Shown piece by piece: positions 28,845-38,131 of a stretch of DNA of 64,000 nt. The notes beneath the pieces are model-generated. The model was not told the DNA's origin, did no database searches, and saw only the letters and a list, made by a program, of their open reading frames with translations. Location: contig NZ_JAUSLG010000038.1 in the NCBI RefSeq assembly GCF_030646615.1, forward strand, positions 62,001 to 126,000. The letters are read 5' to 3'. Every line of letters begins with the position of its first letter. Position 1 is the first letter of the stretch. The position numbers and the translations under genes are program-made. The stretch is from Phenylobacterium sp. (GTDB lineage Bacteria > Pseudomonadota > Alphaproteobacteria > Caulobacterales > Caulobacteraceae).

Positions 28845-30143
28845 ATGCGTCTAAGGACCCTGTTCGTCGCCCTGACGGCGGCCCTGCTGTCGGCCGCGAC
28901 CCTCGCCAGCCCTGCGCGCGCCCAGATCGAGGTGGACGTCAACCGCGGCGATATCCAACCCCTGCCCGTCGCCGTACCCGCCTTCACCGGCGAGCGGGGC
29001 GCGGAAATCGCCCAGGTGATCACCAGCAATCTCGAGCGCTCGGGTCTGTTCCGCCCCATCGACCCGGCCGCCTTCATCGAGCGCGACCTGGACATCCGCT
29101 ACCAGCCACGCTTCGCCGACTGGAAGACGATCAACGCCCAGGGCCTGGTCAATGGCGAGGTGACGGTGGACGCCACCGGCCGCCTGACCGTCAACTTCCG
29201 CCTATGGGACGTCTTCTCCGAACAACAGCTGCTGGGCATGCAGTTCACCTCGACTTCGGAGAACTGGCGCCGGGTGGCGCACAAGATTTCTGACGCCGTC
29301 TATGAGCGCCTGACCGGGGAAAAGGGCTATTTCGACACCCGCGTGGTGTTCGTGGCCGAGAGCGGCGGCCGCGTGGACCGGATCAAGCGCCTGGCCATCA
29401 TGGACCAGGACGGCGCCAATCCCAGCTATCTGACCGACGGCTCCTACATCGTCATGACGCCGCGGTTCTCCTCCACCAGCCAGGAGATCACCTACATGGC
29501 CCTGCGGCCGGACGGGTCGTCGATCTACCTGTTCAATCTGGAGACCGGCCGCCGGGAGTCCCTGGGCAATTTCAGCGGCATGGTGTTCGCTCCGCGCTTT
29601 TCACACGATGGCGGCAAGGTCGCCTTCTCGGTGGAGCGAGGCGGCAATACCGATGTCCACGTCATGGACCTGCGGAGCCGCTCCACCAGCCGCCTGACCA
29701 GTGATCCCTCCATCGACACCTCGCCCTCCTTCTCGCCGGACGGGGGGCGGATCACCTTCAACTCTGACCGGGGCGGCTCCCCGCAAATCTACGTGATGAA
29801 CGCCGATGGATCAGGCGCCATGCGGATCTCCCGGGGGAGCGGCCGATACATGACCCCGGTGTGGAGCCCAACGGGCGAATACATCGCCTTTACCAAACAG
29901 GCCGGCGGCCAATTCCATATCGGCATCATGCGCCCCGATGGCTCAGGGGAGCGCCTTTTGACCACCAGCTATCTGGATGAGGGTCCTACCTGGGCGCCCA
30001 ATGGCAGAGTTTTGATGTTCTCCCGTGAAACATCTGGCGGACCTTCGCGTTTGTGGACGGTTGACGTGACGGGCCGGGTAGTCCGGCCGGCGCCCTACCC
30101 TCAGTCAGGGTCGGACCCGGCTTGGTCGCCTCTGCTCAACTGA
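28845..30143 (+). CDS. tolB: Tol-Pal system beta-propeller protein TolB
   Basis: Signal peptide; [10 protein letters not shown]-like start ([14 protein letters not shown]); repeated [26 protein letters not shown] blades. Confidence 0.96.
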   Translation: MRLRTLFVALTAALLSAATLASPARAQIEVDVNRGDIQPLPVAVPAFTGERGAEIAQVITSNLERSGLFRPIDPAAFIERDLDIRYQPRFADWKTINAQGLVNGEVTVDATGRLTVNFRLWDVFSEQQLLGMQFTSTSENWRRVAHKISDAVYERLTGEKGYFDTRVVFVAESGGRVDRIKRLAIMDQDGANPSYLTDGSYIVMTPRFSSTSQEITYMALRPDGSSIYLFNLETGRRESLGNFSGMVFAPRFSHDGGKVAFSVERGGNTDVHVMDLRSRSTSRLTSDPSIDTSPSFSPDGGRITFNSDRGGSPQIYVMNADGSGAMRISRGSGRYMTPVWSPTGEYIAFTKQAGGQFHIGIMRPDGSGERLLTTSYLDEGPTWAPNGRVLMFSRETSGGPSRLWTVDVTGRVVRPAPYPQSGSDPAWSPLLN

Positions 30144-30275
30144 ATGTGAATGCAGGAAAAGAGTTTTGAAGTTGTTAGGCTAGCTTGACTTCAGCATGTA
30201 CAACCGCCTTCGCAAGTGTGACTGGCCCCGGGCGCGCCCCGCTATTATAACTCTTTTATAAGGAAAGACTGCGTG

Positions 30276-30827
30276 ATGACCACCAGCTCCATGACCAAGC
30301 GCGCCGCAAAGTTTGCGGTTATCGCGCTCGCCGCCGCCTCCGTCACTGCCTGTGCTTCACGTCCCAAGCCGGAAGCCGTAGGCCCCACGCCTCCGCCCCC
30401 GCCGCCTGCGACGTCCCAGCCGGGTACGACGCCGCCGCCCGTGAGCCAAGGCGCTCTGCCGGGCACCCAGCAAGACTTCGTCATCAATGTTGGCGACCGG
30501 GTCTACTTTGACTTCGACGCCTATTCGGTTCGTGGCGACGCCGCCCAAATCCTGGAAGCCCAGGCCGCCTGGCTGAACCGCTATCCGTCGGTGATGATCC
30601 GCATCGAAGGCAATGCCGACGAACGCGGCACCCGCGAATACAACCTCGCCCTGGGCGCCCGTCGCGCCAACGCCGTGCGCGACTTCCTGGTCGGCCGCGG
30701 CGTGTCGTCGAGCCGCATCAACACCGTGTCCTACGGCAAGGAACGCCCGATCGATCCGGGCACCAGCGAGGACGCCTACCAGCGCAACCGGAACGCCCAC
30801 ACGGCGATCACCTCCGGCGCCAACTAG
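30276..30827 (+). CDS. pal: Peptidoglycan-associated lipoprotein Pal
   Basis: Lipobox ASVTAC; OmpA domain VYFDFDAYSVRGDA...IRIEGNADERGTREYNLALGARRANAVRDFL. Confidence 0.96.
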   Translation: MTTSSMTKRAAKFAVIALAAASVTACASRPKPEAVGPTPPPPPPATSQPGTTPPPVSQGALPGTQQDFVINVGDRVYFDFDAYSVRGDAAQILEAQAAWLNRYPSVMIRIEGNADERGTREYNLALGARRANAVRDFLVGRGVSSSRINTVSYGKERPIDPGTSEDAYQRNRNAHTAITSGAN

Positions 30828-30853
30828 GCCTGAGCTCAAGCTATGAACTGGCG

Positions 30854-30881
30854 GAGGGGACCCCTGGCGGGTCCCCTCTTT
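30854..30881 (+). terminator. Rho-independent terminator after pal
   Basis: GAGGGGACCC-ctggc-GGGTCCCCTC followed by TTT. Confidence 0.85.
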
Positions 30882-30981
30882 GCTGTCAGCTTCCCATGAC
30901 CCTTGGCGCCGATGGCTTCGCTGGCCCATGGTGGCGCCAACGCCGCAATTTCGGCCCTTCGGCCCCATAGATGATTTGACC

Positions 30982-31863
30982 ATGACGCATCGCAGCCGCA
31001 TCGCCCTGCCCGCCGCCCTGGCCCTGTCTCTGATGACCCTGGGGCCGGCCTTCTCACCGCCGGCCCTGGCCCAGACGTCCATGAGCGACCCCCTGGACGC
31101 CCGCGACGCCCGGCGGGTCGAGCGCATGGAGCAGGTGGTGCGCGAACTCCGCGCCATCGTCTTCCAGGGCCGCGACACCGGCCGCCCCGTGGTCGTCCAG
31201 CCCGCCGAGACCGATTACCGCCTCGCCGACCTGGACCGGCGGCTGAGCGATCTGGAGACGGTGCTGACCCGGATCAACGGTCAGATCGAGACCAGCAGCT
31301 TCGACCTTCGCCAAGCCACCGAGCGCAACGCCGCCCTGGAGGCCCAGATCCAGGCGCTCAGCGAACGTATCGCCACGCTGGAAGCCTATACCGGGGCGCC
31401 CATCGGCGGCGGGGGCGGCGGCACACCCCCCGGCTTCGGCGCCACCCCCGCGCCCGGTGCGAGCAGCGGCGCCGGCGGTTCGCCGCAGGCGGAGTTTGAC
31501 CGCGCCCGCGGCCTGATGCTCAGCGGCGACTATGACGCCGCCGAGGCCGCCTTCGAGGGCTTCACGGCGAACCATGGCGGCTCCAATCTGGCGCCCGAGG
31601 CCAACTACTGGCTGGGCAAGACCCTGGTGGTTCGCGGCGCCGACGGCGAGGCGGCCAGCGCCTTCATCGCCGCCATCCGCGGCTGGCCGACGACGGCCTG
31701 GGCGCCGGACGCTGTGCTCGAGCTGTCCCGGTCGCTGATCGCCCTGGAGCGCAACGCCGAGGCCTGCCAGACCCTGGGCGAGCTTTCCCGCCGCTATCCC
31801 AACGCCGCGCCGTCGATCAAGTCCCGGGCGACGGCGGCCCGGACCCAGGCGCGGTGCGGCTAG
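30982..31863 (+). CDS. cpoB: Tol-Pal system coordinator CpoB/YbgF
   Basis: Signal peptide, coiled coil (LADLDRRLSDLETVLTRINGQIE), TPR-like AEFDRARGLMLSGDYDAAEAAFEGF. Confidence 0.9.
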   Translation: MTHRSRIALPAALALSLMTLGPAFSPPALAQTSMSDPLDARDARRVERMEQVVRELRAIVFQGRDTGRPVVVQPAETDYRLADLDRRLSDLETVLTRINGQIETSSFDLRQATERNAALEAQIQALSERIATLEAYTGAPIGGGGGGTPPGFGATPAPGASSGAGGSPQAEFDRARGLMLSGDYDAAEAAFEGFTANHGGSNLAPEANYWLGKTLVVRGADGEAASAFIAAIRGWPTTAWAPDAVLELSRSLIALERNAEACQTLGELSRRYPNAAPSIKSRATAARTQARCG

Positions 31864-33131
31864 CCGAGGCCGCGCCGGCCGAGAGCCACCCCGGACAGGA
31901 CGCCCTGTCGCGGCGTCTGCGGCCTGACTCGCCAGCCCCCCTGGCCGTGGCCTATTCCGGCGGCGGCGACAGCCTGGCCCTCCTACTGAGCGTCCGGGCC
32001 TGGGGGCGAGCCCATCAGCGCCAGGTGGTGGCGCTTCATGTGGACCATCAACTGCAGGCCGCCTCCGACGCCTGGGCGCGCCATTGCGCTGACGTGGCCG
32101 AGCGCCTGGGCGTACCTTTCCTCAGGCTGACATGGACGGGACCAAAGCCGAACACCGGCCTGCCGGCCGCCGCCCGCGCAGCCCGCCATCGTCTGTTGGC
32201 GCAGGCCGCGCGAGACCTCGGCGCCCGGGTTCTGCTGCTGGGGCATACGGCTGATGATGTCGAGGAGGCCCGCCTGATGCGGGCGGACGGCGCCTCCGTC
32301 CCGGAGCCTCGGAGCTGGACGCCCAGTCCCGTCTGGCCCGAGGGTCGCGACCTCTTCATCCTTCGCCCCTTGCTCGGTGAGCGCAGAGCCGCCTTGCGCG
32401 CCTGGCTGGCCGATCAGGCGCTCACCTGGATCGACGATCCGGCCAATGAGAACCTGACCTATGCGCGGGCTCGGGCGAGAACAGCCCTGGCCGATGGACA
32501 GGTTCGCGACCTGCCGACGCCGCGCCATATCGACACCCGAGCGCTCGCGGCGACCGCCCGCATCCATGCTCTGGGGCTCGTTGCATGGCCGCGGGGCGAA
32601 CTGGCCGCTCAACCGGTCGCCGTGGCCCAGCGGGCGCTCGCCATCGCCTGCCTGTGTGCGGCCGGCGCTGTGCAGCCACCGCGAACGGCGGCGCTGGCGA
32701 GTCTGCTGGCCCGCATCGGAACGCCGGAGGCCTTCACGGCTACCCTGGCCGGCGCCCGGATCGAGGCTGAGGCCCAGGACGTCACGATCCTGCGGGAGGC
32801 GGGCGAGGCGGCCCGGGGCGGCCTGACGGAGCAGGCGCTGATCCCGGACAGGGCTCAGGTCTGGGACGGACGTTTCGAGATCACGACCACTCGACCAGGC
32901 TTGCGGGTCCGCGCCCTCGCGGGGCTTGCGTCCAGGCTGGAGCCATCGGCGCGGCAGGAGCTCGCCGCCCTGCCCGCCCGTCTGCGCCCCGTCCTGCCGG
33001 CGGTGATCAAGGCGGACGGTCAGGTTGCCTGCCCCGTCTTGGCCCCGATCAAAGGCGTCGAAATCCGCAGCCTGATCGCCGGCCGCCTTGAGGCCGCCGC
33101 CGGCCTCGTGGAGCGAGAGCCGGCCGCCTAG
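31854..33131 (+). CDS. tilS: tRNA(Ile)-lysidine synthetase TilS
   Basis: PP-loop LAVAYSGGGDSLALLL; VVALHVDHQLQ; LLGHTADDVEEARLMR; WIDDPANENLTYARARARTAL; GTG start overlapping cpoB. Confidence 0.93.
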   Translation: MRLAEAAPAESHPGQDALSRRLRPDSPAPLAVAYSGGGDSLALLLSVRAWGRAHQRQVVALHVDHQLQAASDAWARHCADVAERLGVPFLRLTWTGPKPNTGLPAAARAARHRLLAQAARDLGARVLLLGHTADDVEEARLMRADGASVPEPRSWTPSPVWPEGRDLFILRPLLGERRAALRAWLADQALTWIDDPANENLTYARARARTALADGQVRDLPTPRHIDTRALAATARIHALGLVAWPRGELAAQPVAVAQRALAIACLCAAGAVQPPRTAALASLLARIGTPEAFTATLAGARIEAEAQDVTILREAGEAARGGLTEQALIPDRAQVWDGRFEITTTRPGLRVRALAGLASRLEPSARQELAALPARLRPVLPAVIKADGQVACPVLAPIKGVEIRSLIAGRLEAAAGLVEREPAA

Positions 33132-34543
33132 AGCGACTTGAGGATGCCCTCGACCATCTTCTTGGCGTCGCCGAACAGCATCATGGTGTTGTCCCGGAAG
33201 AAGAGCTCGTTATCGACGCCGGCATAGCCCGAACTCATGCCGCGCTTCACGAACAGCACGGTGCGGGCCTTCTCCACGTCCAGGATCGGCATGCCGTAGA
33301 TGGCCGAGGTCGGGTCGGTCTTGGCCGCCGGATTGGTGACGTCATTGGCCCCGATGACGAAGGCCACGTCGGCGGTGGAGAATTCCGAATTGATGTCCTC
33401 CAGCTCGAACACCTCATCATAGGAGACCCGGGCTTCGGCCAGCAGGACGTTCATATGGCCGGGCATCCGGCCAGCCACGGGGTGGATGGCGTATTTCACA
33501 TCCACGCCCTCGGCCTTGAGCACGTCGCCCATCTCGCGCAGGGCGTGCTGGGCCTGGGAGACGGCCATGCCGTAGCCGGGCACGATGATCACCTTGCTGG
33601 CGTTCTTCATGATGAAGGCCGCATCCTCGGCCGAGCCCTGCTTAACCGGCCGGGTCTCCACATGGCCGCCGGCCGCGGCCGCGGAATCGTCGGCGCCGAA
33701 GCCCCCCAGGATCACCGAGACGAAGGACCGGTTCATGCCCTTACACATGATGTAGGACAGGATCGCGCCCGACGAGCCCACCAGGGCGCCGGTGATGATC
33801 AGAGTCGTGTTCTCCAGCGTGAAGCCGAGCGCCGCGGCGGCCCAGCCGGAATAGGAGTTCAGCATCGAGACGACGACGGGCATGTCGGCGCCGCCAATGG
33901 GGATGATCAGGGTGACGCCGATCAGCAGGGCGAGCGCAAAGATGCCCCAGAAGGCCCAGACCGCCGCGCCGCCGCTGGCCACCAGCACCACCACCAGGGC
34001 GACGATCCCGGCGGCGATGGCCAGGTTCAGCAGGTGGCGGGCCGGCAGCAGGATCGGCGCGCCGGACATGTTGCCGTTCAGCTTGGCGAAGGCGATCACC
34101 GAGCCGGTGAAGGTCACCGCCCCGATGGCCAGGCCGAGGGACAGCTCGATCAGCGAGATCAGGTGGATCTCGCCGGTGATGCCGATGCCATAGGCCTCGG
34201 GGGTATAGATCGCCGCCACCGCCACCAGGCAGGCGGCCATGCCCACCAGACTGTGGAAGGCCGCCACCAGCTGGGGCATGGAGGTCATCGGCACCTTGCG
34301 GGCGATGACCGCGCCGACCCCGCCGCCGATGGCGACGCCGCCGATGATCAGGGCCAGGGTCAGGGCGTCCAGCGCCCCTTGGCCCAGCAGGGTGGCCATG
34401 GCCGTGCCGACGGCGATGGCCATGCCGATCATGCCGTTGCGATTGCCCGCCCGGCTGGTCTCAGGACTGGACAGGCCCCGCAGCGCCAGGATGAACAGCA
34501 CCCCGGAGACGAGATAGAGAATGGCCGCGAGATTGGCGTTCAT
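33128..34543 (-). CDS. pntB: NAD(P) transhydrogenase subunit beta
   Basis: VIIVPGYGMAVSQAQHALREM; IHPVAGRMPGHMNVLLAEA; VIGANDVTNPAA. Confidence 0.96.
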   Translation of the reverse strand: MNANLAAILYLVSGVLFILALRGLSSPETSRAGNRNGMIGMAIAVGTAMATLLGQGALDALTLALIIGGVAIGGGVGAVIARKVPMTSMPQLVAAFHSLVGMAACLVAVAAIYTPEAYGIGITGEIHLISLIELSLGLAIGAVTFTGSVIAFAKLNGNMSGAPILLPARHLLNLAIAAGIVALVVVLVASGGAAVWAFWGIFALALLIGVTLIIPIGGADMPVVVSMLNSYSGWAAAALGFTLENTTLIITGALVGSSGAILSYIMCKGMNRSFVSVILGGFGADDSAAAAGGHVETRPVKQGSAEDAAFIMKNASKVIIVPGYGMAVSQAQHALREMGDVLKAEGVDVKYAIHPVAGRMPGHMNVLLAEARVSYDEVFELEDINSEFSTADVAFVIGANDVTNPAAKTDPTSAIYGMPILDVEKARTVLFVKRGMSSGYAGVDNELFFRDNTMMLFGDAKKMVEGILKSL

Positions 34544-34565
34544 GGTTGTGCCCCCTGAGCCCGCT

Positions 34566-34886
34566 CTACTTCTGCTTCTTCTTGTACATGGCGAGCATGC
34601 GCTGGGTGACCAGGAAGCCGCCGAAGATGTTCACCGCCGCCAAGGCCGCAGCCAAGGCTCCAGCGCCCTTGGAGACCATCACGCTGCCGCTCAAGGCGGC
34701 GCCCTCGGCCCCATGGGCGGCGGCGGCCAGCAGGGCGCCGACGATGATCACCGAGGAGATGGCGTTGGTCACGGCCATCAGCGGCGTGTGCAGGGCCGGC
34801 GTCACGCTCCAGACCACATAGTAGCCCACGAAGATGGCGAGCACGAAGATCGCCAGGCGGAAGACGGTGGGATCGACGGATTCCAT
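34566..34886 (-). CDS. NAD(P) transhydrogenase subunit alpha 2 (membrane part)
   Basis: [40 protein letters not shown]. Confidence 0.94.
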   Translation of the reverse strand: MESVDPTVFRLAIFVLAIFVGYYVVWSVTPALHTPLMAVTNAISSVIIVGALLAAAAHGAEGAALSGSVMVSKGAGALAAALAAVNIFGGFLVTQRMLAMYKKKQK

Positions 34887-34910
34887 GGGGGTCGTCCTCT
34901 CTTGATGGGG

Positions 34911-36041
34911 TCAGCCGGCCAGGGCGGGGTGGACCACGGCGCCGCCCCGGGTCACCAGGGCCGCCTTCAGGATCTCGTCCTCATAGTCGGGGGCGAAGGC
35001 GCCTTCCTTGTCGAGGAACAGGCCCGCAAAGGCGAACAGGTTGCGGGCATAGAGGGCCGAGGCGTCGGCGGCGATGCGGCCAGGCAGATTGGCATAGCCG
35101 ACGATCTTCACGCCCCCGGTCTCCACCACCTGACCCGATACCGAGCCCTCGACATTGCCGCCCTGCTCCACGGCCAGGTCGACGAGGACCGAGCCCGGCC
35201 GCATGGAGGCCACCTGGCCGGCGCTGACCAGCCGCGGCGCCGGACGCCCCGGAATCAGGGCGGTGGTGATCACCATGTCCTGCTTACGGATGTGTTCTGA
35301 GACCAGGGCCGCCTGCTTGGCCTGGTACTCGGCGCTCATTTCCTTGGCGTAGCCCGCGGCGGTCTCGGCGGCCTTGAACTCCTCGTCCTCGACGGCGACG
35401 AACTTGGCGCCGAGGCTTTCGACCTGTTCCTTGGCGGCGGGGCGCACATCGGTGGCGGTGACCACCGCGCCCAGGCGCCGCGCCGTGGCGATGGCCTGCA
35501 GGCCGGCGACCCCCGCCCCCATGACGAAGACCTTGGCGGCGGCGACGGTGCCGGCCGCGGTCATCATCATCGGCATGACCTTGCCATAGGCGTTGGCCGC
35601 CTCCAGCACCGCCCGGTAGCCGGCCAGATTGGCCTGGGAGGACAGCACGTCCATCACCTGGGCCCGGGTGATCCGCGGCACGAACTCCATGGAAAAGGCG
35701 CTGACGCCCTTGGCCGCCAGGGCCTGCAGGGTCGCCTTGTCCTGGTGCGGATTGAGCATGCCGACCACCAGGGCGTCGGCCTTCAGGCCTGCGATCTCCT
35801 CAGGGACGGGACTACGGACCTTGAACAGGATGTCGGCCTTGGCCAGGGCTGCAGCCAGGTCGGGCGCGATCTCCGCGCCGGCCGCCTCGTAATCGCCATC
35901 GGGATAAGACGAAGCCGCCCCGGCCCCGGCCTCGACCACCACGGCGAAGCCGGCGGCGATCAGTTTCTTGACCGTATCCGGCGTGGCGGCGACGCGGGTT
36001 TCCCCGTCGCGGCGTTCCTTGGTGACGGCGATGACGGCCAT
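34911..36041 (-). CDS. pntA: NAD(P) transhydrogenase subunit alpha 1
   Basis: MAVIAVTKERRDGETRVAATPDTVKKL; KVFVMGAGVAGLQAIATARRLGAVVTATDVRP. Confidence 0.95.
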   Translation of the reverse strand: MAVIAVTKERRDGETRVAATPDTVKKLIAAGFAVVVEAGAGAASSYPDGDYEAAGAEIAPDLAAALAKADILFKVRSPVPEEIAGLKADALVVGMLNPHQDKATLQALAAKGVSAFSMEFVPRITRAQVMDVLSSQANLAGYRAVLEAANAYGKVMPMMMTAAGTVAAAKVFVMGAGVAGLQAIATARRLGAVVTATDVRPAAKEQVESLGAKFVAVEDEEFKAAETAAGYAKEMSAEYQAKQAALVSEHIRKQDMVITTALIPGRPAPRLVSAGQVASMRPGSVLVDLAVEQGGNVEGSVSGQVVETGGVKIVGYANLPGRIAADASALYARNLFAFAGLFLDKEGAFAPDYEDEILKAALVTRGGAVVHPALAG

Positions 36042-36223
36042 GCCTGTGGTTCCCCCCGGGTCGGTCAAGCCGGCGGACCTTAGGGACGTCACAGGGGCCT
36101 TGTCCAGACGTCGATCAGCGATCTCTAAACGCGCGTTTGAATCGTTGTCGCCCGTCGCGGGCAGGCGGAGGCGCGGCCGGACCACGGCCCGCGCCGACGC
36201 CTCGGTAGGCGACAGGGGTGTGG

Positions 36224-36463
36224 CTAGTGCGCCGCGCCCGGCTTTTCGCGCAGGAGCACGAAGCCGACCGCCGCCAGGACCACGGCGCTGATCAGGCCGG
36301 CGAGGAAGCCGCCCGGCGTGCAGAACCAGACCGTGAACAGCAGCAGGGCGCTGGCGATCGCCAGGGAGCCCCATTTGGTCATGCCCATGAACAGGTTGTA
36401 GGTGGCCACCTGCTCCTGGATTTCCATTTCGCCGCGGTGATAGTCGGAAGCCTGTTCGCCCAT
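36224..36463 (-). CDS. aa3-type cytochrome c oxidase subunit IV
   Basis: DYHRGEMEIQEQVATYNLFMGMTKWGSLAIASALLLFTVWF. Confidence 0.85.
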   Translation of the reverse strand: MGEQASDYHRGEMEIQEQVATYNLFMGMTKWGSLAIASALLLFTVWFCTPGGFLAGLISAVVLAAVGFVLLREKPGAAH

Positions 36464-36529
36464 GGCGGCCGGGTCTCTCTTCTTACGGAACCAGTTCGAG
36501 TGCGGTGCTACACGAGAGCGCGCGCCGGC

Positions 36530-37588
36530 TCAAGATGGCCAGACGGCCAGCAGGGCGCGCAGGGCGGCGATCAGGGCCAGGGGCTGATCCACCATGACGT
36601 GATGGTTGGAGTCCGGGATGGCGATCTCGATCATATCCTTGGGCAGCGGATTGGCCCGGCCGTCATGGCGCCGCGCGATCACCGGGGAAAGCTCGCCATA
36701 GATGTGGGCGATGGGGACCTCGACCTTGGGCGGCCCCTCGGTGACCAGGGCGTTCATGGCGCTGCGGTCCAGCTTGTTCCACATGGCCGGGTCGAACATC
36801 CAGGCCCAGCCCTCGCCGGAGCCATCCTCCAGCGGCGCGCGCTTCAGCGAGCGGCGGGCGATGAAGTCGGCGACGAACAGATGGCCCGGTTCCTGGGGCG
36901 GCATGAAGCGGAAGCGGGCGAGCGCGGCCTCGAGGGTCGCATAGACCCGCTTGGGTCGGTCGGTGGTGGGGATATTGCGCACCTGCTCCATGCGGCGCGC
37001 CATCTCCTCCTGCTCCCGCGGCGGCGGGCCGCCAAAGCCGGTGTCCACCAGGATGGCGGCGTGCATGCGGTCCGGATAACGGCTGGCGGCGTAGAACACC
37101 TGCGAGCCGCCGAAGGAGTGGCCGATATAGATGGGCTTGCGGCCGCCGTCATAGAGGCCGGTCGCCTTCGCCACCGCCTCGGCGTCTTCGGCGAAGTCCT
37201 GAAAGGCGTAGGACTCCCGCCAGTCCGAGGCGCCCATGCCGGCCAGCGACATCGAGGCCACCCGATAGTCCTCCGCCAGATAGGGGGCGATGAAGCTCCA
37301 CCAGTCGGCATGCGCGCTGTTGCCGTGCACCAGCAGCAGGCCGGGCTTGCCCACCTCGCCCCAGGTCAGCACTTCGATCTGGCTGCCCATCGAGGTGACG
37401 AAGCTGCGCTGCGGCGCCTTGGCGATGGCGGCCTCGAACCAGGGCGGGGCCGGCGGCTTCTCGCCCTTGAACGGGGCCAGCGGCGCCTGGACCTCCGGCG
37501 GCAGTTCGCCGGGCTTGGTCTGGATGGGCCGGTCGTCGTCGAACTCGGCGGCGGCCACGGCCGGCGGCGTCTTGGTCTGGTCGGTCAT
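36530..37588 (-). CDS. Alpha/beta hydrolase
   Basis: PGLLLVHGNSAHADWWSFIAPYL; IGHSFGGSQVFYAASRYPDR. Confidence 0.9.
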   Translation of the reverse strand: MTDQTKTPPAVAAAEFDDDRPIQTKPGELPPEVQAPLAPFKGEKPPAPPWFEAAIAKAPQRSFVTSMGSQIEVLTWGEVGKPGLLLVHGNSAHADWWSFIAPYLAEDYRVASMSLAGMGASDWRESYAFQDFAEDAEAVAKATGLYDGGRKPIYIGHSFGGSQVFYAASRYPDRMHAAILVDTGFGGPPPREQEEMARRMEQVRNIPTTDRPKRVYATLEAALARFRFMPPQEPGHLFVADFIARRSLKRAPLEDGSGEGWAWMFDPAMWNKLDRSAMNALVTEGPPKVEVPIAHIYGELSPVIARRHDGRANPLPKDMIEIAIPDSNHHVMVDQPLALIAALRALLAVWPS

Positions 37589-37592
37589 GGGA

Positions 37593-38063
37593 TCAGGCCC
37601 TCTGCGCCTGGCGGTCGCCGGGCTTGCGCTTGATGTGGCGCATCCCCTTGAACACGCCGGTGCCGGTCATCAGGGTCCGCTCGCCGCACCAGATCTTGCC
37701 GCGAACCGTGAAGATATCGTCCTGCTCGGAGATGATCTCGCTGCCGCCCTCGACCCAGTCGCCCATCTGGGCGCCGGAGAGGAAGTCGGTGGTCAGGCGC
37801 ACCGTGACCCAGCCGATCTCCCGCTGGTTGGAGATCACCCGCCCCCAGGCCATGTCGGCGAAGCTCATCAGCATGCCGCCGTGGCAGTTGTTCATGCCGT
37901 TGGCGTGATGCTCCTCCACCCGGAAGGCCATGATCTCGTTATTGGCCTCGTCCCGCTTGGAATAGAAGGGGCCGACCGTGCGGCCAAAGCCACGCTGCCA
38001 GAGGTTGATCACATAGCCGTCCGGAATGACGGCGGTCTGGACGGGGGTCAGATCATCGGACAT
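37593..38063 (-). CDS. PaaI-like hotdog thioesterase
   Basis: [53 protein letters not shown]. Confidence 0.87.
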   Translation of the reverse strand: MSDDLTPVQTAVIPDGYVINLWQRGFGRTVGPFYSKRDEANNEIMAFRVEEHHANGMNNCHGGMLMSFADMAWGRVISNQREIGWVTVRLTTDFLSGAQMGDWVEGGSEIISEQDDIFTVRGKIWCGERTLMTGTGVFKGMRHIKRKPGDRQAQRA

Positions 38064-38131
38064 GCCCTGCTGACTAACGCCCGTTTGAAAAATGACAAGG
38101 CTTCAGGCGAGATTAGGCCGCTCCCGCGCGA

